Assembly: GCA_963760935.1 (NCBI GenBank)
Contig: CAVXFB010000003.1
Coordinates: 124,001 to 188,000 of the forward strand
Source of the DNA: CAVXFB01 sp963760935
GTDB lineage: Bacteria > Planctomycetota > Planctomycetia > Pirellulales > Thermoguttaceae
Length of the DNA stretch: 64,000 bases
Reading direction: 5' to 3'
The notes beneath the pieces are model-generated. The model was not told the origin of the DNA, searched no databases, and worked only from the letters and a program-made list of their open reading frames with translations. Position 1 is the first letter of the stretch, and every line of letters begins with the position of its first letter. This document shows, piece after piece, positions 18,600-27,977 of the stretch. A program made the position numbers and the translations under genes.

Positions 18600-19824
18600 C
18601 GCTTTGGATCTTACATCCATTGGCACAATGCGCGAGGGCGAGTTGCGAAGTGAAGTGCGGCGCATTGCGGAGCAACTGTCGCGACATCGCAGCGACCTGC
18701 TGAGCCAGCAAGAAAAGGAGACACTGGTCACCGACGTGCTGGACGAGGTGTTCGGACTGGGACCGCTCGAACGGCTGTTCAACGACCTAGAGATTACCGA
18801 CATCCTCGTCAACGGCCCCAAGACAGTATATGTCGAGCGCCACGGCCGGCTGGAGTTGAGCGATGTCCAGTTCATCGATCAGGCCCACGTCCTGGCCATT
18901 ATCCATCGGATCGCGGGCCGTGTGGGCCGGCGGATCGACGAAACGACGCCGATGGTCGATGCGCGACTACCCGACGGCAGCCGGCTCAATGCGATTGTCG
19001 CGCCTTTGGCGTTGGACGGTCCGCTGGTGTCCATTCGGCGGTTTGGCGCGCGGCCGTTGACCGCCACAGATTTGCAGGCGAACCAGTCGGTGACACCGGA
19101 AATCCTCGAATTTCTTGCAGCCTGCGTGGCTGCGCGAGTCAACGTACTTATATCGGGAGGCACCGGATCGGGCAAGACGACGTTGCTCAACGCGCTGTCC
19201 AGCTACATTCCGGCCGATGAGCGTGTGGCCACGATCGAGGACGCGGCAGAACTTCAGCTCCAGCAACCGCACGTGGTCCGCATGGAAACCAGACCGCCGA
19301 ACATCGAAGGCGAAGGGGAGGTCACTTCACGCGATCTGGTACGCAATGCCCTGCGCATGCGTCCAGATCGGATCATCGTTGGCGAGTGCCGCGGCGCCGA
19401 AGCGCTCGACATGTTGCAGGCAATGAACACGGGGCACGAGGGAAGCTTAACGACCATCCACGCGAACACGCCCCGCGATGCGCTCGGCCGCTTGGAGATT
19501 ATGGTGGGTATGACCGGCCTCGATTTGCCAATTTGGTCCATCCGCCGTCAAATTGTTTCGGCGATCCACATTGTGGTCCAAACGGCGCGCCTGATCGGCG
19601 GGGCGCGAAAGATCATCAACGTTTCCGAGATCACAGGGATAGAGGGGGATATCGTCAGCATGCACGATATTTTTGAGTACGTTCAGACGGGCGTGGACAG
19701 TGAGCGTCGCGCCGTCGGGTACTTTCGCGCCAATGGCATCCGCCCCTATTGCCTAAAGCGTTTGGAGGCGGCGGGCATATCGCTGCCAGCTGGATTGTTT
19801 GAATCGCGCACACTTGACGTTTGA
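18493..19824 (+). CDS. tadA: TadA/CpaF secretion ATPase
   Basis: 443-aa hexameric ATPase that powers Flp/Tad pilus assembly. AAAGGAAAGG precedes the ATG. Landmarks in order: VFGLGPLERLFNDLEITDILVNG, Walker A ISGGTGSGKTTLLNAL near residue 225, Asp box ERVATIEDAAELQL, Walker B region RPDRIIVGECRGAEALDML, His box GSLTTIHANTPRDALGRLE. Length and motifs are complete. It is followed by tadB after 17 bases. Confidence 0.93.
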   Translation: MTIAATPRIATSNGVSRNIDDSLQQIKRELHQQVISALDLTSIGTMREGELRSEVRRIAEQLSRHRSDLLSQQEKETLVTDVLDEVFGLGPLERLFNDLEITDILVNGPKTVYVERHGRLELSDVQFIDQAHVLAIIHRIAGRVGRRIDETTPMVDARLPDGSRLNAIVAPLALDGPLVSIRRFGARPLTATDLQANQSVTPEILEFLAACVAARVNVLISGGTGSGKTTLLNALSSYIPADERVATIEDAAELQLQQPHVVRMETRPPNIEGEGEVTSRDLVRNALRMRPDRIIVGECRGAEALDMLQAMNTGHEGSLTTIHANTPRDALGRLEIMVGMTGLDLPIWSIRRQIVSAIHIVVQTARLIGGARKIINVSEITGIEGDIVSMHDIFEYVQTGVDSERRAVGYFRANGIRPYCLKRLEAAGISLPAGLFESRTLDV

Positions 19825-19841
19825 CTATAGTGAGGTGAGAT

Positions 19842-20786
19842 GTGAGCACATGGCTTCTTGATCTGCTTGTATTTCTCACGGCCTTCTTGGCAGTGTTTGG
19901 TGCTAGCGCTGTTCTGCTGGACCTGAACGCCCGCGAACGACGCCGGCTTAGTGAGGAATTGAGCGAGCAACACCGCCGGCGTGAGCGAAGTCGGGTTGCG
20001 GATCAAGACCTCAGCCAGATCGCCGCTTTGGCCAGTAACCGAAAGTCCACCCCATGGCAAAGGCTCGCGGGCGCAGTCGAACAGTCGGGGATCGATATTT
20101 CCATAGGCCGCCTTCTTATGATTTCTCTGGGACTATCTACCGCTGGCGGAATCCTCTGCTATCTACTTACCACAAGCATTCTGCTCGGCATGACCGGGGC
20201 TGTCGTCGCCGGAATACTACCGAGTTTGTGCGTCGTTTACGCCCGCCATCGACGCCTTGAGAATCTCCTTGCCCAACTGCCCGACGCGTTCGATCTGATG
20301 AGCCGCGTGCTGCGTTCCGGGCAGACTGTTGCCCAGGCCATGAGGCTCGTCGCCGAAGAGTTCTCCGAGCCGCTTTCTCTGGAATTCTTCCGTTGCCAGG
20401 AGCAAATGAACCTTGGCATGTCGCCTGAGTTGGCACTGCACGATTTGACGCGGCGAATCGGACTGATGGAGATGAAAATCTTCGCGGTTGCCGTCCTGGT
20501 GCAGCGGCAGACAGGTGGCAATTTGTCGGAATTATTTGATAAAATGGGCATGCTCGTTCGCGAGCGGTTTCGCATTCGAGGAAAGGTCCAGAGCCTGACG
20601 GCACAGGGCCGAATGCAAGCGATAATTCTCCTGAGCCTGCCCGTGGGCATGTTCGCCCTGTTGATGGCGGTCAGTCCCAAATATGAACTGGTTCTGCTGC
20701 AATATCCAATGCTTATCGTCGCGGCACTAGCCATGATGGGTGCCGGAGCCTTATGGATCAATAGAATTATTCATTTCGACTTCTGA
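19842..20786 (+). CDS. tadB: TadB inner-membrane platform protein
   Basis: 314 aa starting at GTG (MSTWLLDLLVFLTAF) with GAGGTGAG just upstream. N-terminal membrane segment, basic linker, two more hydrophobic segments (LLMISLGLSTAGGILCYLL), then the T2SSF domain (LPDAFDLMSRVLRSGQTVAQAMRLVAEEF, ALHDLTRRIGLMEMKIFAVAVLVQRQTGGNLSELFD) and a C-terminal hydrophobic pair. It forms the platform with TadC. Confidence 0.9.
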   Translation: MSTWLLDLLVFLTAFLAVFGASAVLLDLNARERRRLSEELSEQHRRRERSRVADQDLSQIAALASNRKSTPWQRLAGAVEQSGIDISIGRLLMISLGLSTAGGILCYLLTTSILLGMTGAVVAGILPSLCVVYARHRRLENLLAQLPDAFDLMSRVLRSGQTVAQAMRLVAEEFSEPLSLEFFRCQEQMNLGMSPELALHDLTRRIGLMEMKIFAVAVLVQRQTGGNLSELFDKMGMLVRERFRIRGKVQSLTAQGRMQAIILLSLPVGMFALLMAVSPKYELVLLQYPMLIVAALAMMGAGALWINRIIHFDF

Positions 20787-20822
20787 AGGAGTACCTCAGC
20801 GGAAGACAATAAGGCGAATGCC

Positions 20823-21738
20823 ATGAACGGTGACGTCATACTGATGTTTGGAGTTTTCGGTGTCGTTAGCAGCGTGGTGCTCATGCTGTATGCGCTGATC
20901 AGCCGGCGCGGCCCGAGCGTCGAAAGTCGGCTCACAGATTTGTCCCGCAGAAGCGATCACGGCGGACCGCTGCGATCGGTGCCGTCATGGTTGCCCAGAC
21001 TGGGCGCCGTTCTGATGCCGCGTAATAAGGCTAACCGCGAGCGTCTGCACGTAAGCCTCGTGCAGGCTGGGTTCTATCGGCGTCATACCTCTGCAATGTT
21101 CTTTGGCACAAAACTTCTCTTGATGGTGTGCCCCGTGATCGTCGGCATGGCGCTCGAGCAGCCTGGGACTGCTGTCGTTAGTCAACGGAGTGCTCTTTGG
21201 CTCGGTAGTAGGCTTGGTCGGTACGTTGGCGCCGGGTGTGTGGCTCCGCAGCCTGAGAGCTGGTCGACAGAAAAAGATCCGCCGTGCCTTGCCCGATGCA
21301 CTCGATGTGATTGTCGTCTGTCTGGAGGGAGGGCTCAGTGTGCCCGCAGCCTTCGCGCGAGTGAGCGATGAGTTGCAAGCTGCTTATCCTATGCTGGCGA
21401 CGGAAATGCTCATCCTACGCAAGGAAATGGAACTCGGACGGTCGACCGGCGAGGCGTTCCACGATTTTGCTGATCGCTTTGACGCTGAGGAGTTGCGGAG
21501 CATGGCCGCGCTGATATCTCAGGCAGAGCGGTTCGGCGCCAGCCTGGTCCGTACGCTGCGCATTCAGGCGGACTCGCTCCGGCTAAAACGGCATCAGTAT
21601 GCGGAAACGCAGGCCGAGAAAGCCCCGTTGAAACTGATCTTTCCGACAGTCGCTTGCATCTTTCCTGCGTTGTATATCGTGCTCATGGGGCCCGCTGGCG
21701 TCCAACTTCTGCAATTGTTCGAGAACATGCGCAAGTAA
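20823..21738 (+). CDS. tadC: TadC inner-membrane platform protein, one frameshift
   Basis: Second T2SSF platform protein. The first frame covers MNGDVILMFGVFGVVSSVVLM to VCPVIVGMALEQPG; the second carries NGVLFGSVVGLVGTLAPGVWL and the T2SSF core (LPDALDVIVVCLEGGLSVPAAFARVSDEL, EMELGRSTGEAFHDFADRF, ALISQAERFGASLVRTLRIQ), ending LQLFENMRK. The switch is at the GGG near 21165, where one G too many explains both frames. In an otherwise intact operon I suspect a sequence error. Confidence 0.85.
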
Positions 21739-21760
21739 TGCGCATTAAGGGAGAGTATTG

Positions 21761-22294
21761 ATGATAGGCAGGTCGTCAACAATCGGAAACGTGAAGTGGG
21801 AAGGGCCAATTGGCCGCGCCCGGCATGAGGGAATCGTGTGCCGGCGCCGCCAGCCCCGCTATGGTTCGGCGATCGTGGAATTCACATTCATGTTGCCCGT
21901 CTTGCTGACAATCACTTTGCTGTGCGTTGATTTTGGTCGCTTTGCGCACTACTACATCGCAGTTACCAACGCGGCGCGCGCCGGCGCGGCCTATGCGACC
22001 GCTAATCGCGCTAGCATTCCGCCGGCCCCAAGTTGGGTTATCGGAGTGCGTCAAGCCGTTCAGGATGAGTTAAGCACAAACAGTTGGTACGATCCAGCCA
22101 AATTGACTTTTCCTGAGCCGGTAGTGACTAAAGAAGACAGTAACGGCCTATTATGGCGGGTGCAAGTCGACGTGACTTATCCGTTCCAGACATTATTTAC
22201 ATGGCCGTTCCTGCCTGCGGTGGGAGGGCGAGGCTACAACGACCCGCTACCGTTGCACAGGCGTGTTGTAATGCGCGGGATCCCCTATTCCTGA
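21761..22294 (+). CDS. tadE: TadE-like pseudopilin
   Basis: 177 aa with GGAGAG before the ATG. A basic N-terminal stretch is followed by the TadE signature YGSAIVEFTFMLPVLLTITLL, one membrane helix with the Glu five residues into the mature part, then NAARAGAAYATANR and a beta-rich periplasmic domain. TadE-type minor pilins are cleaved by the prepilin peptidase TadV, which is not in this window. Confidence 0.85.
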   Translation: MIGRSSTIGNVKWEGPIGRARHEGIVCRRRQPRYGSAIVEFTFMLPVLLTITLLCVDFGRFAHYYIAVTNAARAGAAYATANRASIPPAPSWVIGVRQAVQDELSTNSWYDPAKLTFPEPVVTKEDSNGLLWRVQVDVTYPFQTLFTWPFLPAVGGRGYNDPLPLHRRVVMRGIPYS

Positions 22295-22304
22295 AGGCAA
22301 GCCA

Positions 22305-22778
22305 ATGCGACTTAGAAGAGCCGATCGCCGCGGCGCGACGGTCCTAGAGTTGGCGATCATTTTGTCCGCCTTCATTGTGCTGACGCTCGGCATGCTCGAT
22401 CTGGGGATTGGCGTGTTCCGCTACCATATATTGGCCAACGCGGCCCGACAGGCTGCACGCCGCGCAATCGTACACGGCGAGCGCGCGACGGCATTGGGTA
22501 ATTGGGGTCCCTCAACCGTCGACGTGATGGCCAGCGACAGTGGAACGGCGGATATTGTTGACGGTCACGATGTTGCGGCCTATCCCGATGGAATTCAGCG
22601 TCTTCTGGTCGGCTGCAAGCTAGAACAGACACAGATCACGTTGGAGTGGATCGACGACAGCAACGCCTTGCAGAAGCGGGTCCGCGCTACCGTCAGAACC
22701 CCATATACCCCACTGACGCTGCTGTCTCTGCACGCGGTGACTCTCCAGGCTTCTTCAACAATGCAAATCGCACATTAG
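22305..22778 (+). CDS. tadF: Second TadE-like pseudopilin
   Basis: 157 aa starting 11 bases after the previous stop. The N-terminus RRGATVLELAIILSAFIVLTL has the Gly-(4-5)-Glu TadE/TadF pattern, followed by NAARQAARRAIVHGE and a C-terminal domain ending in SLHAVTLQASSTMQIAH. By position it fits TadF, but sequence alone does not separate TadE from TadF. Confidence 0.75.
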   Translation: MRLRRADRRGATVLELAIILSAFIVLTLGMLDLGIGVFRYHILANAARQAARRAIVHGERATALGNWGPSTVDVMASDSGTADIVDGHDVAAYPDGIQRLLVGCKLEQTQITLEWIDDSNALQKRVRATVRTPYTPLTLLSLHAVTLQASSTMQIAH

Positions 22779-22797
22779 CATACATGAGGGCCTCGTC

Positions 22798-24138
22798 ATG
22801 CGATTTGACCAACCGACGACAATCTTCATCCGGCCGCCGCGCCACCGGCGCCGATCGGGCGCCATACTGATATGGTGTGCATTTTTGCTCCCCGTCTTGG
22901 TTGCCATGCTGGGCTTGGTGATCGATGGCGGGTTGATGATGGCTACCTACCGCGAAGGACAAAACGCCGCCGACGCCGCTGCTTTGGCCGCCGCGATGGA
23001 CTTGATGATCGGACGACAGGCAAGCGCCCAAGCGACTGGCCAAGCCTTTGTCACCGATGCGGCACACAATAATCTTCCCGACGCGACGGTCTCCGTCAAC
23101 ATTCCGCCCAGCCAAGGCCCCTACGCCGGGTTGCCACACTATGCCGAAGCCGTCGTTACCGTCCCCATCACTACCCACTTTATCCAAGTGATTCCCGGCT
23201 TCAACCGAAACCGGAACGTCACGGCACGGGCCATCGCCGGGTTCGAGCCGATTGCGATCGACGAGGGGGTGATGTCGCTCAATCACACGGGCACGACCCT
23301 TACCACGACCGGCAACGCGCAGCTTAAAGTCAACGGAAGCATAATCGTCAACTCCATCAGTTCGAATGCCGTCAAAATAGGAAAGTACCCTATCTTGGCC
23401 ACGGACGCCGAGCTCGCCAGCCACAACGGCGATCCGTCAGACTTTCGGAACTACGATCCGTCGAACCCAACCAACCCGCTGCATACTGACGCCATGCCAT
23501 CGCTGGATCGATTCGCGGGCCTGCCGACGCCGACGCTCGCCAACGGCGTTAACCCGGCGCAAAACCCCAGCCATCCGAATGGCGCATATCAACCAGGAGT
23601 GTACACCCAGGACATTAAGATCACGGGCGACGCGACTTTCAGTCCCGGAATCTATGTGATGAAGGGCGCCAGTCTTTCTATCGAGGGCAATGGAACGGTT
23701 ACCGGCTACGGCGTGATGTTCTACTTCACCGGCAGCAACTACACGACGGCCGGCACACCGGATTCCAGCGATCCGATAGACCCGTTGAATCTATCGCCTC
23801 CAACGAACAGCGGCACGAGCTTCGGAACGGTGGACATTGCAGGCACTGGCCGCGTGACACTGACACCTCTTGCGGATGCCAACAGCCCATTCGACGGCAT
23901 GCTCTTCTATTATCGTCGGGCCAATACCAGCGAAATGTCAATCACGGGCAACTCCGACCAAAATCAACTCACCGGCACAATTTACGACAAGTATGGCTCT
24001 CTCAAGCTCGCAGGCCAAGGCGTCTACGACGCCCAATTTGTCGTCGGTAGCGTGACGATGAGCGGCAATGGAGACATCACGATCAATAATACAGGCCAAA
24101 ACACCGGAAAGGCGCCACAGGTTTTCCTTGTGGAGTAA
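22798..24138 (+). CDS. tadG: TadG-like Flp pilus protein
   Basis: 446 aa. Start context: 20 bases after the preceding stop. N-terminal TadG/Flp domain RSGAILIWCAFLLPVLVAMLGLVIDGGLMM followed by NAADAAALAAAMDLMIG, then a long extracytoplasmic region with asparagine- and glycine-rich beta repeats (TTTGNAQLKVNGSIIV, SIEGNGTVTGYGVMFY, VTMSGNGDITINN). The C-terminal part resembles polymer-like beta-helix proteins. It is the last gene of the tad operon. Confidence 0.8.
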   Translation: MRFDQPTTIFIRPPRHRRRSGAILIWCAFLLPVLVAMLGLVIDGGLMMATYREGQNAADAAALAAAMDLMIGRQASAQATGQAFVTDAAHNNLPDATVSVNIPPSQGPYAGLPHYAEAVVTVPITTHFIQVIPGFNRNRNVTARAIAGFEPIAIDEGVMSLNHTGTTLTTTGNAQLKVNGSIIVNSISSNAVKIGKYPILATDAELASHNGDPSDFRNYDPSNPTNPLHTDAMPSLDRFAGLPTPTLANGVNPAQNPSHPNGAYQPGVYTQDIKITGDATFSPGIYVMKGASLSIEGNGTVTGYGVMFYFTGSNYTTAGTPDSSDPIDPLNLSPPTNSGTSFGTVDIAGTGRVTLTPLADANSPFDGMLFYYRRANTSEMSITGNSDQNQLTGTIYDKYGSLKLAGQGVYDAQFVVGSVTMSGNGDITINNTGQNTGKAPQVFLVE

Positions 24139-24527
24139 GGTTGAGATCCGTAAGGTTTTGGGCCGCTGTTCGCCCCTGCGTACCACCTTGGCGATCCGTC
24201 CGGCGGGCAACACCCTCAGTTTCTATTCCACGCGCTATAGATCGAGTCAGTTTGCAATTGCGACTATCTTTGGCGGCGTGGATAATAGTCGCCGACTCCG
24301 AAACCAATCACTGTCGCGGTTTGACTGGATCGCTGTACCGTCGGCCATTTTGTAACGCCGACTGAACGACCGAGGATGTCGATCGACGATACAAGCATGA
24401 GTTCGGTGCAGTGGATAAAACGGGAATGATTGAGGAGCCGGAGCATCGCTAAACCGGAAGCCAATGTCGGTAGATTGCACCGAGGTGCTGCATGAGTTTC
24501 GACTGAATAGTGAGTATTAGCCGTTTT
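24139..24527. other. Intergenic, nothing supported
   Basis: 389 bases after the tad operon. I see no convincing terminator, RNA or coding frame here. Confidence 0.5.
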
Positions 24528-24680
24528 TCACGGCAGGCGATCCAAGTCATCGAGGACAATCACCGTTCCCGACTCAGCCTTGGCGATGCCAAGGTACTCC
24601 TCCTTGGTCGTAACGAACTTGGGCGGTAAAAGCTTCTTGCCGCCCAGCTTGAGTGCACAGTTCCAGACCACAATTTGCAT
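24528..24680 (-). CDS. Small protein, 50 aa
   Basis: Starts MQIVVWNCALKLGGKKLL and ends VIVLDDLDRLP. A strong GGAGGGAG lies 5-6 nt before the ATG, which is why I list it. The first residues recall the start of endonuclease/exonuclease/phosphatase-fold proteins (xIVxWNC), so it could be a truncated relic of one. It diverges from the ADP-ribosylglycohydrolase operon at 24803. Confidence 0.4.
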   Translation of the reverse strand: MQIVVWNCALKLGGKKLLPPKFVTTKEEYLGIAKAESGTVIVLDDLDRLP

Positions 24681-24802
24681 TACTCTCCCTCCACGCCACG
24701 CAGCCGATCGTCGTTGTGGCAGGAAGTGCCGGCGTTGTCGAGTCGCCACGGCCATCGCGATTATTTGGGCCTCCGCTGGCAGATGACATTGCCGAGGATA
24801 CA

Positions 24803-25747
24803 ATGGCCGTCATGCTATCAGTTGATCGCCAACGTGGAACCCTCCTCGGCCTCGCCATCGGCGATGCCCTCGGCGCCGCCGTCGAGTTCCAAATGCCGGG
24901 CACCTTCCCTCAGGTGACCGGCTACCGTGGCGGTGGCCCGCATGGCTTGGCACCCGGCGAATGGACGGATGATTCGAGTATGGCGCTGGCCCTGGCCGAC
25001 AGCATCGCCAGCGTCGGCTGGGATCTTGACGACCAGGCCCGGCGGTATCTCGCCTGGTACGAGAAGGGCTGGTACTCGGTGAACGGCCGCTGCTTTGACA
25101 TTGGCATCACATGCCGCAGCGCCCTCAATCGCTTCGCCAGGACCGGGGACGCCAAGATATCTGGTGATAGCTCGGAGCGCGCCAGCGGTAATGGCTCGAT
25201 CATGCGACTGGCTCCGGTGCCGATTCGCTATGCCCACTTGTACCCCGACCGGCTCCTCGAACTGGTCCGACTGCTGACGGAATCGAGTCTCCCAACCCAT
25301 GCGAGCCCACAATGCTTGTCGGCTTGCGCATACCTTGGTATGGTTCTGGCCGCACTGATCCAGGGAATCGACCGTGAGCAAGTTCTGGCCGAGAACTGGA
25401 AAGGATTGCGGGACCTCAGGGAAGTCCACGTCTTCCATCGTGAGATCGCCGATGTGGCTGAAGGGAGGTTCCGCCGCACGAGGCCACCGGAGATCGTCGG
25501 CAGTGGCTACGTGGTCAAGAGTTTAGAAGCCGCCCTATGGGCCTTCCATGACGCCGAGAATTTTCGCGAAGCGGTGCTGCGGGCCGTGAACCTCGGCGAT
25601 GACGCTGACACCACGGGAGCAGTGTGCGGACAGCTTGCCGGGGCCTACTGGGGCGAGTCGGGGATTCCGCAGGAGTGGCGGGACAGACTGGCCCGGCCGG
25701 AGATGATCGAGAAGGCCCTTCGGGGACTGGTGGGAGACGGCAGATGA
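24803..25747 (+). CDS. ADP-ribosylglycohydrolase
   Basis: 314 aa from MAVMLSVDRQRGTLLGLAIG, with GAGG 7 nt upstream; the longer upstream reading has no family similarity. The dinuclear-metal site motifs are present: GDALGAAVEF, EWTDDSSMALALAD (near residue 55) and NLGDDADTTGAVCGQLAGAYWG (near residue 265). The family (DraG/ARH) removes ADP-ribose from proteins or small molecules. It overlaps the next gene by ATGA, so the two are translationally coupled. Confidence 0.92.
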   Translation: MAVMLSVDRQRGTLLGLAIGDALGAAVEFQMPGTFPQVTGYRGGGPHGLAPGEWTDDSSMALALADSIASVGWDLDDQARRYLAWYEKGWYSVNGRCFDIGITCRSALNRFARTGDAKISGDSSERASGNGSIMRLAPVPIRYAHLYPDRLLELVRLLTESSLPTHASPQCLSACAYLGMVLAALIQGIDREQVLAENWKGLRDLREVHVFHREIADVAEGRFRRTRPPEIVGSGYVVKSLEAALWAFHDAENFREAVLRAVNLGDDADTTGAVCGQLAGAYWGESGIPQEWRDRLARPEMIEKALRGLVGDGR

Positions 25748-26313
25748 GCAAGACCAACTCGACTTCGCAGACCGCGTTGCCGCCTACATCGTCGTGCTAC
25801 TGGGTGGTCCCCGGAACGCTGCTTGCCGGTGCCTACCCTGGCGATCCTGATCCAGATGAACATCGGGAGAAGGTCCAGGCCATCGTGGGCGCGGGCATCC
25901 GCACGTTCGTGAACCTGATGGAGAAGAATGAGACGAACTACGTGGGCGAACCATTCGTGCCGTACCAGGATCTGGCGCGGCGGCTCTGCCCGGAAGCCGT
26001 CTGTGTGCGTCATCCCATCCGGGACCTCTCCGCGCCCACGGCTAGCGAAATGACCGCCATCCTCGACGCCATCGACGAGTCCATGAAAGTCGGCAGACCT
26101 GTCTACGTCCACTGCTGGGGCGGCATCGGGCGCACCGGCACGGTGATCGGGTGCTGGCTGCTGCGACACCGGCTGGCCGAGCCGTCCGATGTGCTGGACG
26201 TGCTCATGCGGCTCCGTCAGCAGGACCAGGAGCGGCGGCATCAGATGTCGCCGGAGAGCGGAGAACAGCAGAAGTTTGTGAGACAATGGTCGGAAAGAGA
26301 CGGCACGCAGTAA
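25744..26313 (+). CDS. Dual-specificity/tyrosine phosphatase-like protein
   Basis: 189 aa from MSKTNSTSQTALPP. It carries YWVVPGTLLAGAYPGD at the N-terminus, the general-acid region PIRDLSAPT, and the P-loop VYVHCWGGIGRTGTVIGCWLL near residue 122 (CxxGxGRT), all typical of small cysteine phosphatases acting on phosphotyrosine or phosphoinositides. The start codon overlaps the glycohydrolase stop by 4 bases. It is likely one operon with the genes on both sides. Confidence 0.9.
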   Translation: MSKTNSTSQTALPPTSSCYWVVPGTLLAGAYPGDPDPDEHREKVQAIVGAGIRTFVNLMEKNETNYVGEPFVPYQDLARRLCPEAVCVRHPIRDLSAPTASEMTAILDAIDESMKVGRPVYVHCWGGIGRTGTVIGCWLLRHRLAEPSDVLDVLMRLRQQDQERRHQMSPESGEQQKFVRQWSERDGTQ

Positions 26314-26357
26314 CCTCACGGATGGCGTTCAGCAACTACCGATAAGGCCGGGCCAAC

Positions 26358-27092
26358 ATGAACGGTGAAACCGCGACCATCCAGACCGTCCGTGATCTTC
26401 GCCGCCGTTGGAAGCCGCACAAAGAGCGCCTCGCGGCCGTGGGCGGCGAACAGCCGACATCCATCCGATTCCATCGGGCCTGCAGCTGGATGGCCCGCGT
26501 CGAACAGATGCCGGATGAGCAGGATCACGACCTAGGGCTTGTGAGCCTCTGGATCGCGTTCAACTCGCTCTATGGGCAGTGGGATGCCGGTAGACGGGAA
26601 CCGCGCCCTGACCGCGAGAGCTGGCGGGCGTTCGTGGATCGGATTCTCAGGCTCGACCGCGACAGCTATATCCCCACTGCGCTCCTGGAGCACAAGCGGC
26701 TGGTGACGGCCCTGTTGGAAGATGAGTACCTTAGCAGCTTCTTTTGGCAGGAGCCGTCAGTCCGTCGCGCTGGACAGTCAAGGAAGGCGGCGTACAGCGC
26801 CCAGAGTTGGTACATCGAGCGCCGATGGGCCATGGTGCTCGACGAAATCCTGGACCGCGTTTACCTTATGCGCTGCCAACTTGTTCACGGGGCCGCGACC
26901 TGCGGCGGCAAGCTGAATCGCACGTCGTTGCGGCGCTGCGTGATGATGATGCAACGTCTGCTCCCGGCGCTGCTATTGGTATGGATCGACCACGGTGCCA
27001 ACGAAGACTGGGGTCCGATGTGCTATCCGCCAATGGGCATGTTGTGGGGAACCACACCAGACAGCGATGCAAGACCACGGAGTGTAAGGTAG
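26358..27092 (+). CDS. HEPN/Apea-like protein
   Basis: 244 aa, mostly helical. Blocks: FHRACSWMARVEQM, LVSLWIAFNSLYGQWD, LEHKRLVTALLEDEYLSSFFW, VLDEILDRVYLMRCQLVHGAATCGGKLNR. The Rx4H motif RCQLVHG near residue 171, after a helical bundle, is the HEPN signature, which in many defence and toxin systems is an RNase site. It starts 44 bases after the phosphatase gene. Similar stand-alone proteins are annotated as hypothetical; the RNase role is inferred. Confidence 0.65.
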   Translation: MNGETATIQTVRDLRRRWKPHKERLAAVGGEQPTSIRFHRACSWMARVEQMPDEQDHDLGLVSLWIAFNSLYGQWDAGRREPRPDRESWRAFVDRILRLDRDSYIPTALLEHKRLVTALLEDEYLSSFFWQEPSVRRAGQSRKAAYSAQSWYIERRWAMVLDEILDRVYLMRCQLVHGAATCGGKLNRTSLRRCVMMMQRLLPALLLVWIDHGANEDWGPMCYPPMGMLWGTTPDSDARPRSVR

Positions 27093-27225
27093 GGCAATCA
27101 CCGCTGCATTGGCGAATTACTGAGGGTTGGCTGGCAGACGCCACGGCTACAGGTAAAATGGCGGCGTGTTGCCCATGAAAGTGTGGACGCGACAGATCGG
27201 TGGCAGAAACGCATTGGGAGGAACA

Positions 27226-27513
27226 ATGGCCACATATATCGTCTTCATCCGCGAAAGCACCCGCAACCCCTCGGAGCTTGAGACCTACTCGCAAAAGGTC
27301 AGCGCCACCTTGACCGGGCATCCGGTCACGGTGCTCGCCGCCTATGGTCGTCACGAGGTGCTCGAAGGCCCGGACGTGGAAGGGGTGGTCATCGTGGAGT
27401 TTCCTTCCTTCGACGAGGCGAAGGCATGGTACGACAGCCCTGCCTATCGCGAGGTCCGCGAGTATCGTTTCCGAGGCGCCGACTATCGCGCCGTCATCAT
27501 CGAGGGCGTATGA
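27226..27513 (+). CDS. DUF1330 family protein
   Basis: 95 aa; GGGAGGA precedes the ATG. MATYIVFIRESTRNPSELETYSQKV, GRHEVLEGPDVEGVVIVEFPSF and AKAWYDSPAYREVREYRF form the dimeric alpha/beta ferredoxin-like fold of DUF1330. These are small cytosolic proteins of unknown activity, often single genes. Confidence 0.9.
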   Translation: MATYIVFIRESTRNPSELETYSQKVSATLTGHPVTVLAAYGRHEVLEGPDVEGVVIVEFPSFDEAKAWYDSPAYREVREYRFRGADYRAVIIEGV

Positions 27514-27598
27514 GCCGATGCTTGGGTGCCTTGAACGAGGTTGCTCAGGGCATCGGCCCGGCCGACACCCAGCCTTTGTATCTCGCGACCAACATAGA

Positions 27599-27919
27599 AT
27601 GAGCGGAACTTACGTCACCGACATCACGCATTATCTCGGCAACGACGGCGAATTGGCCGAAATGCCGGGGGAGGCTCGAAAGCTGGCGAGTTTTCTGGTC
27701 CTCTTGATCGACATCACCACACAGGTTTTTCCGGCGCACGACCACGACACCCGCATCCGGTGCAGGACCGACACCTGTACGGGATCAATCCGAGCCTCGA
27801 TGGCGTCCAAGGACGGCGAGATTGTGTGGCGCTGTCCCAAGTGCGGGCACAATGGAATCATTAGAAATTGGCAGGGAACGAAGTGGGATCAAATAGGGCC
27901 AAGGGGATTGGTTGGCTGA
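27599..27919 (+). CDS. Zinc-ribbon-containing hypothetical protein
   Basis: 106 aa starting MSGTYVTDITHYL. The middle is hydrophobic (LASFLVLLIDITTQV); the second half holds RCRTDTCTGSI and WRCPKCGHNGIIRNWQGTKWD, four cysteines arranged as Cx4C and CxxC. I recall this type as a conserved hypothetical in many proteobacteria and planctomycetes. No function is known to me. There is no clear ribosome site. Confidence 0.65.
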   Translation: MSGTYVTDITHYLGNDGELAEMPGEARKLASFLVLLIDITTQVFPAHDHDTRIRCRTDTCTGSIRASMASKDGEIVWRCPKCGHNGIIRNWQGTKWDQIGPRGLVG

Positions 27920-27977
27920 TCCTGGACAAGCGGCGGGCCATGAAATAGCCGATTGAGAGGCAACGGTAGAGCATTAT

